In this document: positions 1-8,522 of the stretch, in pieces
Layout: each line of letters starts with the position of its first letter
Position numbering within the stretch: the first letter of the stretch is position 1
Origin: CAWEFA01 sp963851385
Lineage (GTDB): Bacteria > Bacteroidota > Bacteroidia > Bacteroidales > DTGW01
DNA length: 64,000 bases
Direction of reading: 5' to 3'
Assembly (NCBI GenBank): GCA_963851385.1
Contig: CAWKPE010000010.1
Location: 124,001 to 188,000, forward strand
The notes under the pieces: generated by a model
What the model was told of the DNA's origin: nothing
What the model saw: only the letters and a program-made list of their open reading frames with translations
The model's database searches: none
Program-made: the position numbers and the translations under genes

Positions 1-1
1 T

Positions 2-856
2 TCAAAAATTGGGATGTGGTTTACTTCATTTCTGATTATCATTAGTTTTGGTATCTTTGCCTATGTAGTAACCTCTTTTACACAATTTGTTGTTGATGGA
101 GTATTTCGTAATTATTTTAGAACAAGAAGAATGCAAAGCAAAATCGACAAATTGAAAAACCATGTTATTGTTTGCGGATATGGGCGAAATGGCAAACAAG
201 CTGTGCAAGAATTGAAATCACATAATTTTCCTCTTGTGGTAATTGAAAATGAAATGACACATTTGGAACATTTGCGCGACGTAATTGATGTGTTATATAT
301 TGAAGGTGATGCAACTCAAGATGAGATACTTCTTCAATCAGGTTTGGAAAGGGCAAGTGCATTAATAGCTACTCTTCCAAATGACGCTCACAATGTTTTT
401 CTTGTGCTAACTGCCCGCCAACTTAATCCAAATATCACAATAATTAGCCGTGCTTCTGAAGATGGTTCAGACATTAAACTTCGAAGGGCAGGCGCTGATA
501 ATGTTATTATGCCGGATAAAATTGGAGGCGGACGAATGGCTCGCCTTGTAGCTAAACCCGACGTTGTCGAATTTCTCGATTATATGACCCAACAAAGCTC
601 TGAAAACGTAGTTCTTGATGAAGTTGATCTTGAAAGCATTACTGATTTTTTCAATGGACGTTCGTTGCGCGACTTGGAAAAACATAATGATACTGGTGCC
701 AGGATAATAGGAATTAAACAACAAAATAGAATTTTTATAATCAATCCGCTACCAGAAACAATTATAACTTCACGTGACAAATTTTTTGCTCTTGGGACTA
801 AGAAACAAGTTGAACAATTACGAAATCTTATAGCTGACGTTAATATTAAAGGTTAA
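2..856 (+). CDS. Potassium channel protein with RCK/TrkA-N domain, 5' truncated
   Basis: The reading frame is open to the left edge of the window, so the Met at 14 is internal and the pore region lies outside. What remains is the last transmembrane helix (hydrophobic run FLIIISFGIFAYVV) and then a Rossmann RCK/TrkA-N domain. The nucleotide-binding loop GYGRNGKQA follows the strand HVIVCG. The domain continues with EGDATQDEIL and the LPNDAHNVFLVLTAR strand typical of TrkA-N. The last 70 or so residues resemble a TrkA-C ligand-binding domain. By family, this is a ligand-gated K+ channel subunit of the inner membrane whose gating depends on a nucleotide or small ligand. The stop lies 102 nt before the next gene's start, so the two may be co-transcribed. 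No terminator is visible between them. Confidence 0.85.
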   Translation, partial: SKIGMWFTSFLIIISFGIFAYVVTSFTQFVVDGVFRNYFRTRRMQSKIDKLKNHVIVCGYGRNGKQAVQELKSHNFPLVVIENEMTHLEHLRDVIDVLYIEGDATQDEILLQSGLERASALIATLPNDAHNVFLVLTARQLNPNITIISRASEDGSDIKLRRAGADNVIMPDKIGGGRMARLVAKPDVVEFLDYMTQQSSENVVLDEVDLESITDFFNGRSLRDLEKHNDTGARIIGIKQQNRIFIINPLPETIITSRDKFFALGTKKQVEQLRNLIADVNIKG

Positions 857-958
857 TGTATTTGATAATTTTCTGTTCAATAAATACTGCTTTTCAATAA
901 TTCTTAATAGAAAATTAAGTTGTTATGGATCGGAATTTATTTCACAACCCCAAATGAA

Positions 959-3900
959 ATGAAAGAATTGTTTCAATATATATTAAAACCTTTGCATTTA
1001 GCTTTTTTTGTTCTGGTTTTGATTCTTGTTATAATCGGACTTGATAGTTATTTTTTTTCAAAATCATACAATTATACTTTATATAATAGTTTTCAAGAAC
1101 AATTCTTAAAACAACAAGAAAAACTTGAATCCAATCTCAACAACCTCAATATATCGCTTAAAGAAGAAGGTATCGATAAATTATATTTAAAAGAGCTAAA
1201 TAGGCTAAATACTATATCATCTAATGAGTTCATGTATTTTTTTATATACCGAAATGACAGTATGTTATTTTGGTCAAATAATCGTATCGCAGAAGCGGAT
1301 ATTCTACCAGCCATAGCCTATGACAATAGACTTTTACAATTAACAAATGGCTGGTTTTATGTTCATACAATAAATACTAAACATTATGAGATAATAGGTT
1401 TATTACTTATTAAAAACAATTATAGCATTCAAAACCAATTTCTCGATAATAGTTTCAATCTCAATTTAAATGTTCCAAAAGAAGTAACTATTAAGCCAAA
1501 ATCAATCAGGTCAAATTTCAATATTCTCAACAGACAAAACCAGCCAGTATTTTCTTTGGTTTTTAGTAAAAAATACAACTTTGGCGCAAATAAATCTTTG
1601 GTTATTTTTTGTTTTGTATTTTCTATTTTATTAATATTTCTTTTTTACAGGGAAATAATAATTACTCAAAATAAATATTGGGCAAAATTTTTGGCAATTA
1701 CAATAGGCGGTATTTTGCTATTATTTCTTAAATATTTTATGGTATTATACAAATTTCCTGGTCCAATTTATAAACTCGGTTTATTTCAACCAACCCATTT
1801 TGCACTCTCCAATTTATTACCTTCTCTGGGAGATCTTTTTCTTACCTCATGTATAATCTTTTTAATCTCATTTTACATATATAAATTCATTAATATAAAA
1901 TTGCCTTTAAGTTGGAGAAAAAGTTTTCCGGGATATTTTATTCCTTTTGTTACTCTAGGTTTGACAGTAGTGTACTATCTTTTTGCAAACGAATTGTTTG
2001 AAAATGTCATTTACAATTCCAACATGAGTTTCTATTTCCATGATTCATTAGGAATCAGCTATATTACAGTATTTGGCATACTTTCTATTGCTTTACTATT
2101 TGTAGTTTTTGTATTATTATCAGATATTCTTATTTGTTCATTCTTTATTCATTTCTCATACCTGAAAACACTATTAATTTCGTTCGGAACAATAATTTTG
2201 ATATTTGTATTTTATTATTTGAAAAATAAAGATTTTGAACCAGCTACTACATTACTTTTATTATTGGGCCTTTTTATAATAATTTTTATCAGAAAACATA
2301 AAAACTTAAATTTTAATTACCGAAGCATAATATCTATGGTATTAATATTTTCATTTTATTCAGTTTATATAATTTACCAGGTTTCTGAAGAAAAATTAAA
2401 GAATGAAAAAAAATTATTAGCTGTAAATCTTGCTTCTGAGCATGATCCAGTTGCTGAATTTCTTATGAAAGATGTTTATCAGGAAATTAATGCAGATTCA
2501 ACGCTTCATGCATTCACACTTCAGAAGAAAATAGATTATCCCTGGATTTTCAAGTATATACATAAAAAATATTTTAATGGATATTGGGATCGCTATGATT
2601 TGCAAATAACCATATGCTCTCCTGAAGATTCAGTTCTTATTAGACCTGATAACAATTATAAACATTGTTTTACCTTTTTTAACAACCTGATCTCACATAA
2701 TGCAGAAGAAGTTTCCGGAACTGGCTTTTATTTTCTCAAAAATTCAAATGGACACATTAGTTATTTTTCAGATATTAGTTATTCAGATTCAATAAACCGA
2801 AAAAGATCAAACTTATATTTGCAGTTAGATTCCAAACAAACATCAGAGGATATAGGTTATCCTGAACTATTACTTGACGAACGTTTTACACAAGACAAAA
2901 GGAAATATGGATATTCCTATGCCAAGTATTATAAAAACAAATTAGTATCCCAGTCAGGAAACTTTCCATACTATATAAATTCCAAAGAATACCCTGCACA
3001 CAATAAAGAATTTACGTTTGACAATTTCAATGATTATAATCATGTATTATTCATGCCAGACAAGGACAATCTGATAATCCTGAGTAAACCTACAATTGGA
3101 TTCTTTGACTTTTTAGTATCTTTTTCATATCTGTTTATTTTTTATTTTATTGTACTAAATATTCTATTAGCTATTACCGGATCTCGATTAGTAAAATTCA
3201 AAATATTGAATGATTTCAAAACAAAAATCAGACTTTCATTTATAGGTGTTTTAATAATTTCTCTTGCAGGCGTTGGAGGCCTAACTCTGTATTTAATCGT
3301 AAAACAATATACAAACAGGTATTACGAAAGAATTACCGAAAAACTTCAATCAATAAATACTGAACTTGAAAATAATTTGTCTGACGAAAAATACCTTGAT
3401 TATAATTGGAACTCCTATGAATATAGCAATTTAGAAGAGTTGTTGCGTAAACTTTCTAATGTTTTCTCTATTGATATTAATCTCTATGATATTAACGGAA
3501 GACTAATTGCTAGTTCAAGGCCTGAAATATTTGACAAAGGCTTATCGGGTTCATATATGAATCCTTTAGCATATAAACAGCTAGTTTTAAGTGCAAAGGC
3601 TGAATTTACGCAAAATGAAACAATTGGTAAGCTTCAATATTTGTCCGTTTATTCACCATTTATCAACAATCATGATCAAACCATAGCATATTTAAACCTT
3701 CCTTATTTCACAAGTCAAAGTGTAATAAATAAAAGAATATCTACATTGCTGCTAACGATAATTAACTTTTATGTTTTGCTTATATTATTGTCGGTTATTT
3801 TTGCTGTATTAATCTCAGAAGAAATAACCAAACCTCTTCGAATTATACAAGATAAATTTGCATCAATAAAACTTGGCACCAAAAGCGAAAAGATTGTATA

Positions 3901-4660
3901 TAATAGACACGATGAGATTGGAGATTTGGTGCATGAATACAATCGAATGGTAGACGAACTTGAACGTTCAGTTGATTTGCTGGCGAAGTCGGAACGTGAA
4001 ACTGCATGGCGCGAAATGGCCAAACAGGTTGCCCATGAAATCAAGAATCCGCTTACTCCAATGAGATTGAGTATACAACAATTACAGCGTGCCTGGAAAG
4101 ATAAAATTGAAAATATTGATGAATATATGAGCGAGGTTACCAAATTAATAATTGAACAAATTGATAATCTCTCAAATATCGCGACTGAGTTTTCGAATTT
4201 TGCTAAAATGCCTAAAACAAACATTGAAAAATTTGATTTAGGAGTTCAAATATCTGGTATTATTAAATTATTCTCAGAAAGTGGTGCAACTTTTAAACTA
4301 ATTTTTGATGAGAAAGGGCAGTATCCTGTAGTTGCCGATAAAGAACAGATTTCCAGAGTTTTTATTAACCTTTCAAACAATGCTATACAGGCAATTCCAA
4401 AGAATCGAAACGGAATCATTGAAATAAAAGTAACAATAATTGATAATAACATTAAGGTGACATTTAAGGATAACGGCACAGGAATACCTGATGAAATGAA
4501 ACCTAAACTGTTTCAACCTAATTTCACTACCAAATCTGGTGGGTCAGGATTAGGACTAGCTATTAGTAAGAGCATCATTGAAAATGCCGGAGGGCATATA
4601 ACTTTTGAAACATTAGCCGGAGAGGGAACTACCTTTATAATATTGTTACCAAAAGCTTGA
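959..4660 (+). CDS. NtrY-like multi-pass HAMP sensor histidine kinase
   Basis: I place the start at ATG 959 (MKELFQYIL, leading straight into a membrane helix); a TTG at 920 would add 13 residues with no obvious function. The 1233-residue product has an N-terminal membrane helix and an extracytoplasmic segment, then about eight closely packed membrane helices. A second soluble region follows, then two more helices around an extracytoplasmic sensor of about 150 residues. The protein ends with a final helix, HAMP, HisKA and HATPase_c. The H-box VAHEIKNPLTPMRLS puts the phospho-accepting His at about residue 1026. The N-box is NLSNNAIQAI, G1 is DNGTGIP and G2 is GGSGLGLAISK. The EIKNPLTPM signature is of the NtrY/nitrogen-regulatory type. 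Its size and membrane content are far above a normal NtrY. No response regulator is adjacent, and the next gene is convergent. The signal it senses cannot be inferred. Confidence 0.9.
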   Translation: MKELFQYILKPLHLAFFVLVLILVIIGLDSYFFSKSYNYTLYNSFQEQFLKQQEKLESNLNNLNISLKEEGIDKLYLKELNRLNTISSNEFMYFFIYRNDSMLFWSNNRIAEADILPAIAYDNRLLQLTNGWFYVHTINTKHYEIIGLLLIKNNYSIQNQFLDNSFNLNLNVPKEVTIKPKSIRSNFNILNRQNQPVFSLVFSKKYNFGANKSLVIFCFVFSILLIFLFYREIIITQNKYWAKFLAITIGGILLLFLKYFMVLYKFPGPIYKLGLFQPTHFALSNLLPSLGDLFLTSCIIFLISFYIYKFINIKLPLSWRKSFPGYFIPFVTLGLTVVYYLFANELFENVIYNSNMSFYFHDSLGISYITVFGILSIALLFVVFVLLSDILICSFFIHFSYLKTLLISFGTIILIFVFYYLKNKDFEPATTLLLLLGLFIIIFIRKHKNLNFNYRSIISMVLIFSFYSVYIIYQVSEEKLKNEKKLLAVNLASEHDPVAEFLMKDVYQEINADSTLHAFTLQKKIDYPWIFKYIHKKYFNGYWDRYDLQITICSPEDSVLIRPDNNYKHCFTFFNNLISHNAEEVSGTGFYFLKNSNGHISYFSDISYSDSINRKRSNLYLQLDSKQTSEDIGYPELLLDERFTQDKRKYGYSYAKYYKNKLVSQSGNFPYYINSKEYPAHNKEFTFDNFNDYNHVLFMPDKDNLIILSKPTIGFFDFLVSFSYLFIFYFIVLNILLAITGSRLVKFKILNDFKTKIRLSFIGVLIISLAGVGGLTLYLIVKQYTNRYYERITEKLQSINTELENNLSDEKYLDYNWNSYEYSNLEELLRKLSNVFSIDINLYDINGRLIASSRPEIFDKGLSGSYMNPLAYKQLVLSAKAEFTQNETIGKLQYLSVYSPFINNHDQTIAYLNLPYFTSQSVINKRISTLLLTIINFYVLLILLSVIFAVLISEEITKPLRIIQDKFASIKLGTKSEKIVYNRHDEIGDLVHEYNRMVDELERSVDLLAKSERETAWREMAKQVAHEIKNPLTPMRLSIQQLQRAWKDKIENIDEYMSEVTKLIIEQIDNLSNIATEFSNFAKMPKTNIEKFDLGVQISGIIKLFSESGATFKLIFDEKGQYPVVADKEQISRVFINLSNNAIQAIPKNRNGIIEIKVTIIDNNIKVTFKDNGTGIPDEMKPKLFQPNFTTKSGGSGLGLAISKSIIENAGGHITFETLAGEGTTFIILLPKA

Positions 4661-4686
4661 ATTTTTTTTCTTTATTCAAAAAAAAA

Positions 4687-4846
4687 AGGTCGCCTCTAAA
4701 GTTATTCCTAATTGTCATTCACAAGAAAGCAGGAATCTTAATATATTTGAGAGTGAGAAGATTCCCATTTTCATGAGAAAATATATCTTTATGAGCGTAG
4801 CTAGTAATGACAGTTTTGAATTTAAGAATTTAGTTTGAGACGACCT
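4687..4846. repeat. Nested palindromic intergenic element between convergent genes
   Basis: Three nested inverted repeats share one centre. The outer pair is AGGTCGCCTC (4687-4696) with GAGACGACCT (4837-4846), 9 of 10 paired, and it extends inward through AAA/TTT with a bulge. The middle pair is GTCATT (4714-4719) with AATGAC (4806-4811). The inner pair is GGAATCTT (4732-4739) with AAGATTCC (4758-4765). The element fills most of the 195-bp gap between the convergent kinase and metY genes. Preceding T and A runs fit a bidirectional terminator. The GTCATT...AATGAC ends also resemble dispersed palindromic elements of many bacterial genomes; that comparison is from memory. Confidence 0.6.
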
Positions 4847-4855
4847 CTTCGTTTG

Positions 4856-6163
4856 TTATTGTTTTGCTTTCTTAAAAGCCTGTTCTAAGTCAGCTTTAAT
4901 ATCATCAATATGCTCATAACCTACAGAGAGCCTTAAAATACCTGGTTCAACACCACTGGCTTTTTGTTCTTCCAATGAAAGCTGTTCGTGTGTTGTAGAG
5001 CTTGGATGAATTATCAACGTTTTTGCATCACCAACATTGGCAAGGTGACTAATAAGTTTTACGTTATTAACCAGGGCATCTGCAACATCTTTTCCTCCTT
5101 TTATTTTGAATGCCAATACACCACCAAATCCATGGTTTAAATATTTTTTTGCCAATTTGTTATATGGACTGCTGTCTAAACCCGGATAATTTACTTTTTC
5201 AACTTGTGGTTGTTTTTCCAGCCATTTTGCTAATTCAAGTGCATTGCTGGTTATCCTGTCGAGCCGCAAAGAAAGTGTTTCAACACCTTGAAGTAAAAGG
5301 AAAGCATTAAATGGACTTAATGAACTTCCATAGTCCCTGAGTCCTTCAACCCTTGCTCTGATAATAAAAGCAATATTTCCAAAAGGGCCTGGTGTACCAA
5401 ATACTTCCCAGAATTTCAATCCATGATAACCTTCAGAAGGTTCTGTAAATTGAGGGAATTTACCGTTCGCCCAATTGAAATCGCCTGCATCAACAATAAC
5501 TCCGCCAATACTGGTACCATGACCGCCAATCCATTTTGTAGCAGACTCTACAACGATATTTGCACCATGTTCAATTGGTCTGAATAAATATCCGGCGGCT
5601 CCGAATGTATTATCCACAACCAATGGAATTTGGTACTTCTTTGCAATTGTGGCAATAGCATCAAAATCAGGAATATTGAATTCAGGATTACCAATAGTTT
5701 CAATATAAATAGCTTTTGTTTTGTCATCAATAAGCTTTTTAAATTCTGCAGGAGCATCTCCTTTGGTAAATTTTACATTTATTCCAAGACGCTTAAATTG
5801 TACTTTGAACTGGTTGTAAGTTCCACCATACAAAAATGAAGTTGAGACAAAATTATCACCTGCACCTAAAATATTTGTAAGAGCTATGAATTGTGCAGCC
5901 TGTCCGGATGCCGTTGCTAAAGCAGCAACACCGCCTTCAAGGGCAGCAATGCGTTTTTCAAATACATCGGTGGTTGGGTTCATGATGCGGGTATAAATAT
6001 TACCGAATTCCCTTAACCCAAACAAGTTTGCGGCCTGGGCTGAATCTTTAAATACATAAGATGTAGTCTGGTAAATTGGAACTGCTCTTGCTTGTGTTGT
6101 AGGGTCCACTTCTTGTCCTGCATGTAATTGCAGCGTTTCGAATTTTAACTTTTGTTCTGACAT
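4856..6163 (-). CDS. metY: O-acetylhomoserine sulfhydrylase (MetY-type PLP enzyme)
   Basis: This 435-residue protein has the usual family length and belongs to the Cys/Met-metabolism PLP family (fold type I). It converts O-acetylhomoserine plus sulfide to homocysteine in the cytoplasm, for direct-sulfhydrylation methionine synthesis. The PLP-binding Lys is at about residue 210 in SATKWIGGHGTSIGG. The cofactor-pairing Asp is in LVVDNTFGA (about 184), and the N-terminal LQLHAGQEVDPTTQARAVPIYQ block is characteristic of MetY. The start ATG at 6163 is the first Met of the conserved region. The gene is monocistronic in this window and has a SAM-I riboswitch about 290 nt upstream, which supports a role in methionine synthesis repressed by S-adenosylmethionine. 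A tandem heptamer array lies in the leader. A cystathionine gamma-synthase role is less likely given the length and N-terminus. Confidence 0.95.
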   Translation of the reverse strand: MSEQKLKFETLQLHAGQEVDPTTQARAVPIYQTTSYVFKDSAQAANLFGLREFGNIYTRIMNPTTDVFEKRIAALEGGVAALATASGQAAQFIALTNILGAGDNFVSTSFLYGGTYNQFKVQFKRLGINVKFTKGDAPAEFKKLIDDKTKAIYIETIGNPEFNIPDFDAIATIAKKYQIPLVVDNTFGAAGYLFRPIEHGANIVVESATKWIGGHGTSIGGVIVDAGDFNWANGKFPQFTEPSEGYHGLKFWEVFGTPGPFGNIAFIIRARVEGLRDYGSSLSPFNAFLLLQGVETLSLRLDRITSNALELAKWLEKQPQVEKVNYPGLDSSPYNKLAKKYLNHGFGGVLAFKIKGGKDVADALVNNVKLISHLANVGDAKTLIIHPSSTTHEQLSLEEQKASGVEPGILRLSVGYEHIDDIKADLEQAFKKAKQ

Positions 6164-6193
6164 GATACTAATTTTATAAGTTTATGATTATTA

Positions 6194-6242
6194 TTTCTGA
6201 TTTCTGATTTCTGATTTCTGATTTCTGATTTCTGATTTCTGA
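6194..6242. repeat. Seven perfect tandem copies of a 7-bp unit (TTTCTGA)
   Basis: Seven consecutive exact copies of TTTCTGA run from 6194 to 6242. They start 31 bp upstream of the metY start codon, between it and the riboswitch, so they are transcribed as part of the metY leader. Because 7 is not a multiple of 3, copy-number change would not matter for coding here but would change leader length. Three other 7-bp arrays occur in this window, at 30746, 35469 and 41567. Confidence 0.95.
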
Positions 6243-6455
6243 TTTGCAATAAAAAAATTGTAATGCATTTGTGAGACGCACCTGTCTTGAATGTCCTGGT
6301 TTAATCCTGGAATTTAAAACGATGCGTCAACGCATGCAGCATATCATGCGCATACTACACATCAACGAATTGGAAGTAAATAAGTTTAATCTTGTCTTAA
6401 AAAATAGACCAGCAGATTTCTTAAAATTTGAATGTAAATTTAAAATTGAATTCAT

Positions 6456-6640
6456 GGTGTTTAATTTATTTATATTTTTCCCAGATAATCCGGGATTAGG
6501 AATTGGCACCGTTTCGAAATTTTCTATTTTTTATTTTTGATTTTCAATTTAAAATAAAGAATATCAAATCAAAAATTAAGATGGTTGCCAGAGGGTCATT
6601 GAGCCTAATCTCTCGCCTCTTCTTTATAAATAATTACACC
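6456..6640 (-). promoter_or_regulatory. SAM-I (S-box) riboswitch controlling metY
   Basis: Reading the minus strand from 6640, the order of S-box elements is intact. GGTGTAATTATTTATA opens P1 and pairs with TATAAATAAATTAAACACC closing at 6456. AAGAAGAGGCGAGAGA is followed by the P2 core ending in CTCTGGCAACC, with the invariant GCAACC at 6588-6583. After an AT-rich extended P3 arm comes GGTGCCAATTCC (6510-6499), another hallmark. TAATCCCGGATTA then forms a short P4. The total of about 185 nt is long for the class because of the P3 arm. A terminator or sequestering hairpin is not obvious. The best candidate downstream is ATGCGTTGACGCAT (plus strand near 6320-6333), and it lacks a strong U-run. 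Identification rests on conserved cores and covarying P1; I could not run a covariance model. Confidence 0.88.
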
Positions 6641-6671
6641 ACATTTTTAATTTGAGGAGTAATTAATGGCA

Positions 6672-6679
6672 CAAAGATA
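6672..6679 (-). promoter_or_regulatory. Probable -7 box of the metY riboswitch transcript
   Basis: TATCTTTG on the minus strand matches the Bacteroidota -7 consensus TAnnTTTG. It lies about 32 nt upstream of the riboswitch P1, so the transcript would begin just before the aptamer. I see no clear TTG-type -33 element at the expected distance, so only half of the promoter is supported. Confidence 0.5.
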
Positions 6680-6746
6680 AATAAATAATTTTAATATCCT
6701 ACTATCCCTATAGTAATTTTTAACTTTCTATAAAAACAGTCAATTT

Positions 6747-7646
6747 TTATATCCATTCTTCCTGAATTATTTCGCCTTTTATACCTATAGTCACAGACTT
6801 AACCGGCACTTTATGTTTTGCATTTTGAACTCCCATCTGCACCATTTGCAATAATCCTGAACAGCATGGAACTTCCATAGTCATGACAGTAATAGTATTC
6901 ACCTGCGATTCATCAATGAGCCTGGTTATTTTTTCAACATATATTTCTTTACCTGAATCAAGTTTTGGACAAGCAATTACGATCTTCCTGCCTTTTAAAA
7001 AATCGGAATGAAAATTGCCATAACTGAAGGCCGTACAATCAGCAGCTACTACTAAATCGCATTTGTGAAAATGTGCTGCAGCAGGTTGAATAAGATGGAG
7101 CTGGATAGGCCAATGTGTAAGTTCTGAATGAAGTTCGATGCTCTCATCATTTAATGTTGCCGGTGCAGAAAAAGCCATGCTTTTAGAACCAGGGCATGCA
7201 CTGCCATGGTGATTATGTTTATGTGCTGTTGTATTCATTTCTGATTTGGTTTTTTGTAAATTATTTTCAATACTTTCTATTACTTCCTGAACATCAAATT
7301 TTATATTCTTCTCATTTTTTTTAAGATATTCGAAACCTTGTTCTAAAAATTCAATTTCATTATGATCCTTTAAGTGCTTTAAATGTGCAGTTACAACATT
7401 CTTGCCTTTGCTCAACATTTCAATTATAACTGCAATCTCATCATAAGGTTTTGCTTCGCGTTTTTCAATAGTCAATGCGCCTAATGGACAATGTCCTATA
7501 CATGCGCCCAAACCATCACATAATAAATCACTCAACAATACGGCCTTTCCTTCTATGATTTGTAAGGCACCTTCATGGCAATTTGGAATGCATAATCCAC
7601 AACCATTACATTTTTCTTTATCTATTTTTACAATATCTCTATCCAT
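6747..7646 (-). CDS. 4Fe-4S dicluster ferredoxin-domain protein
   Basis: The 299-residue cytoplasmic protein begins with a bacterial 2[4Fe-4S]-type domain. The first cluster motif is CNGCGLCIPNC (Cys13, 16, 19, 23). The second is the looser CDGLGACIGHCP (Cys43, 49, 53). A charged linker and a His-rich stretch around residue 145 (AHKHNHHG) follow. The C-terminal half, of about 130 residues, contains CDLVVAADCTAFSYG, IACPKLD and VPCCSGL, suggesting further cysteine ligands. By family it is an electron-transfer or redox-sensing protein often found beside anaerobic metabolism genes; its substrate is unknown. It lies 157 bp downstream of an Rrf2-type regulator on the same strand and has its own -7-like box with a dyad at its presumed start site, so control by that regulator is a reasonable inference. 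Confidence 0.8.
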   Translation of the reverse strand: MDRDIVKIDKEKCNGCGLCIPNCHEGALQIIEGKAVLLSDLLCDGLGACIGHCPLGALTIEKREAKPYDEIAVIIEMLSKGKNVVTAHLKHLKDHNEIEFLEQGFEYLKKNEKNIKFDVQEVIESIENNLQKTKSEMNTTAHKHNHHGSACPGSKSMAFSAPATLNDESIELHSELTHWPIQLHLIQPAAAHFHKCDLVVAADCTAFSYGNFHSDFLKGRKIVIACPKLDSGKEIYVEKITRLIDESQVNTITVMTMEVPCCSGLLQMVQMGVQNAKHKVPVKSVTIGIKGEIIQEEWI

Positions 7647-7694
7647 TAATTAAAATTTATTGTATTTCTAATATTTAAACCTAAAATTATTTTA

Positions 7695-7716
7695 AGTATT
7701 TCAGTACTCAAATATA
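7695..7716 (-). promoter_or_regulatory. -7 box with adjoining dyad upstream of the 4Fe-4S gene
   Basis: On the minus strand TATATTTG (plus 7709-7716) matches the -7 consensus TAnnTTTG. Directly downstream, at the expected start site, is AGTACTGAAATACT (plus 7695-7708), an inverted repeat AGTA-N6-TACT. Its plus-strand core ATTTCA is shared with the dyad in the promoter of the neighbouring Rrf2 gene (8235-8248). No -33 element is clear. I read this as a candidate Rrf2 operator; binding is inferred only. Confidence 0.45.
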
Positions 7717-7803
7717 CATATTGATTTTTAAAAATTATAACTTTCAAATAAAAAAATTAATTTAAAATGAAATATGGAAGAAAACTAAATTAGAAGAGAG
7801 GTA

Positions 7804-8205
7804 TCAAATAAAATTTTCCAATGATTGACTTTTCAAATATTGAATAAATTGCATTGTAAGGTCATAAGTAATATTATTCAAAAAGCATTTATCGAATGCA
7901 CAAATTGGCTTTTCCATCGGGCAAGTTACAGGTACCAGCTTTCCTTCAATTGCTTCATAAATTTCTAGAAGCAAAATTGTCTTTGGATCATGTATGAGAT
8001 AGAATCCTCCGTTTGAACCACGATATGATCCTACAAAACCTTCCTTTGCCAGTCTTTGCATAACTTTTGCCACATGGTGTCTGGACGAACCGGTTGCCTT
8101 AGCAAGCTTGTCAACATTTACTGACTCCCCTTTTGAACGACCAATTAAAATCATTGAATGCAAGGCAATAGAAACAGCTTCTGATAAAGAAACAACTTTT
8201 GCCAT
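7804..8205 (-). CDS. Rrf2-family transcriptional regulator with three-Cys motif
   Basis: The 133-residue length is typical for Rrf2 (IscR/NsrR/CymR relatives). The N-terminal winged helix-turn-helix is visible: VDKLAKATGSSRHHVAKVMQ as the HTH and SYRGSNGGFYL as the wing. After a dimerisation helix, Cys95, Cys102 and Cys107 form CX6CX4C (TCPMEKPICAFDKC), close in spacing to the Fe-S-binding loop of IscR. By family, the protein senses cluster status, NO or redox through an Fe-S cluster and represses or activates genes. It precedes the 4Fe-4S dicluster gene. A perfect 6-2-6 inverted repeat sits within its own promoter, suggesting autoregulation. The start ATG at 8205 gives the standard N-terminus. 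Confidence 0.9.
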   Translation of the reverse strand: MAKVVSLSEAVSIALHSMILIGRSKGESVNVDKLAKATGSSRHHVAKVMQRLAKEGFVGSYRGSNGGFYLIHDPKTILLLEIYEAIEGKLVPVTCPMEKPICAFDKCFLNNITYDLTMQFIQYLKSQSLENFI

Positions 8206-8224
8206 TTAAAAAGTATTTAAGCCT

Positions 8225-8255
8225 CAAATTTATATAGATTTCAATCTAATAGCAA
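8225..8255 (-). promoter_or_regulatory. Rrf2 gene promoter with internal perfect dyad
   Basis: On the minus strand TTG (plus 8253-8255), a 20-bp spacer and TAAATTTG (plus 8225-8232) fit the Bacteroidota promoter pattern. Inside the spacer lies the perfect inverted repeat TAGATT-TC-AATCTA (8235-8248). A dyad between the two promoter elements is where an autorepressor would act. The TSS would fall about 10-15 nt before the start codon at 8205. Confidence 0.6.
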
Positions 8256-8522
8256 CAAGTTACTATTAAATTATATGTATCTGAAAATGAATATAAAAAT
8301 TCAGATTTACGATAAAGAAATAAACAACCTAAACTGTCGTAGCCTAATAAAGCAACATATGTTATTTTTTCAAAATGGTATTTCTACTATAAAAAATGAA
8401 GTAAAAATACTTTCAAAAAAAAGTAAAAAACCTATTTAAATCAAGTATTTTGACTAGTGTACAAAAGTATTATATAGTCTAAATTTATATTGTGAATTTG
8501 ACTAATTGAAATAATTTTTACC

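Noticed and set aside
3769..4224. Minus-strand ORF of 151 residues inside the NtrY-like kinase
   Set aside because: It is antisense to the conserved HAMP-HisKA region, with Ser/Ile-rich composition typical of a reverse-complement shadow.
6194..6242. CRISPR-like direct repeats
   Set aside because: The units are 7 bp with no spacers, and there are no cas genes. It is a simple tandem array.
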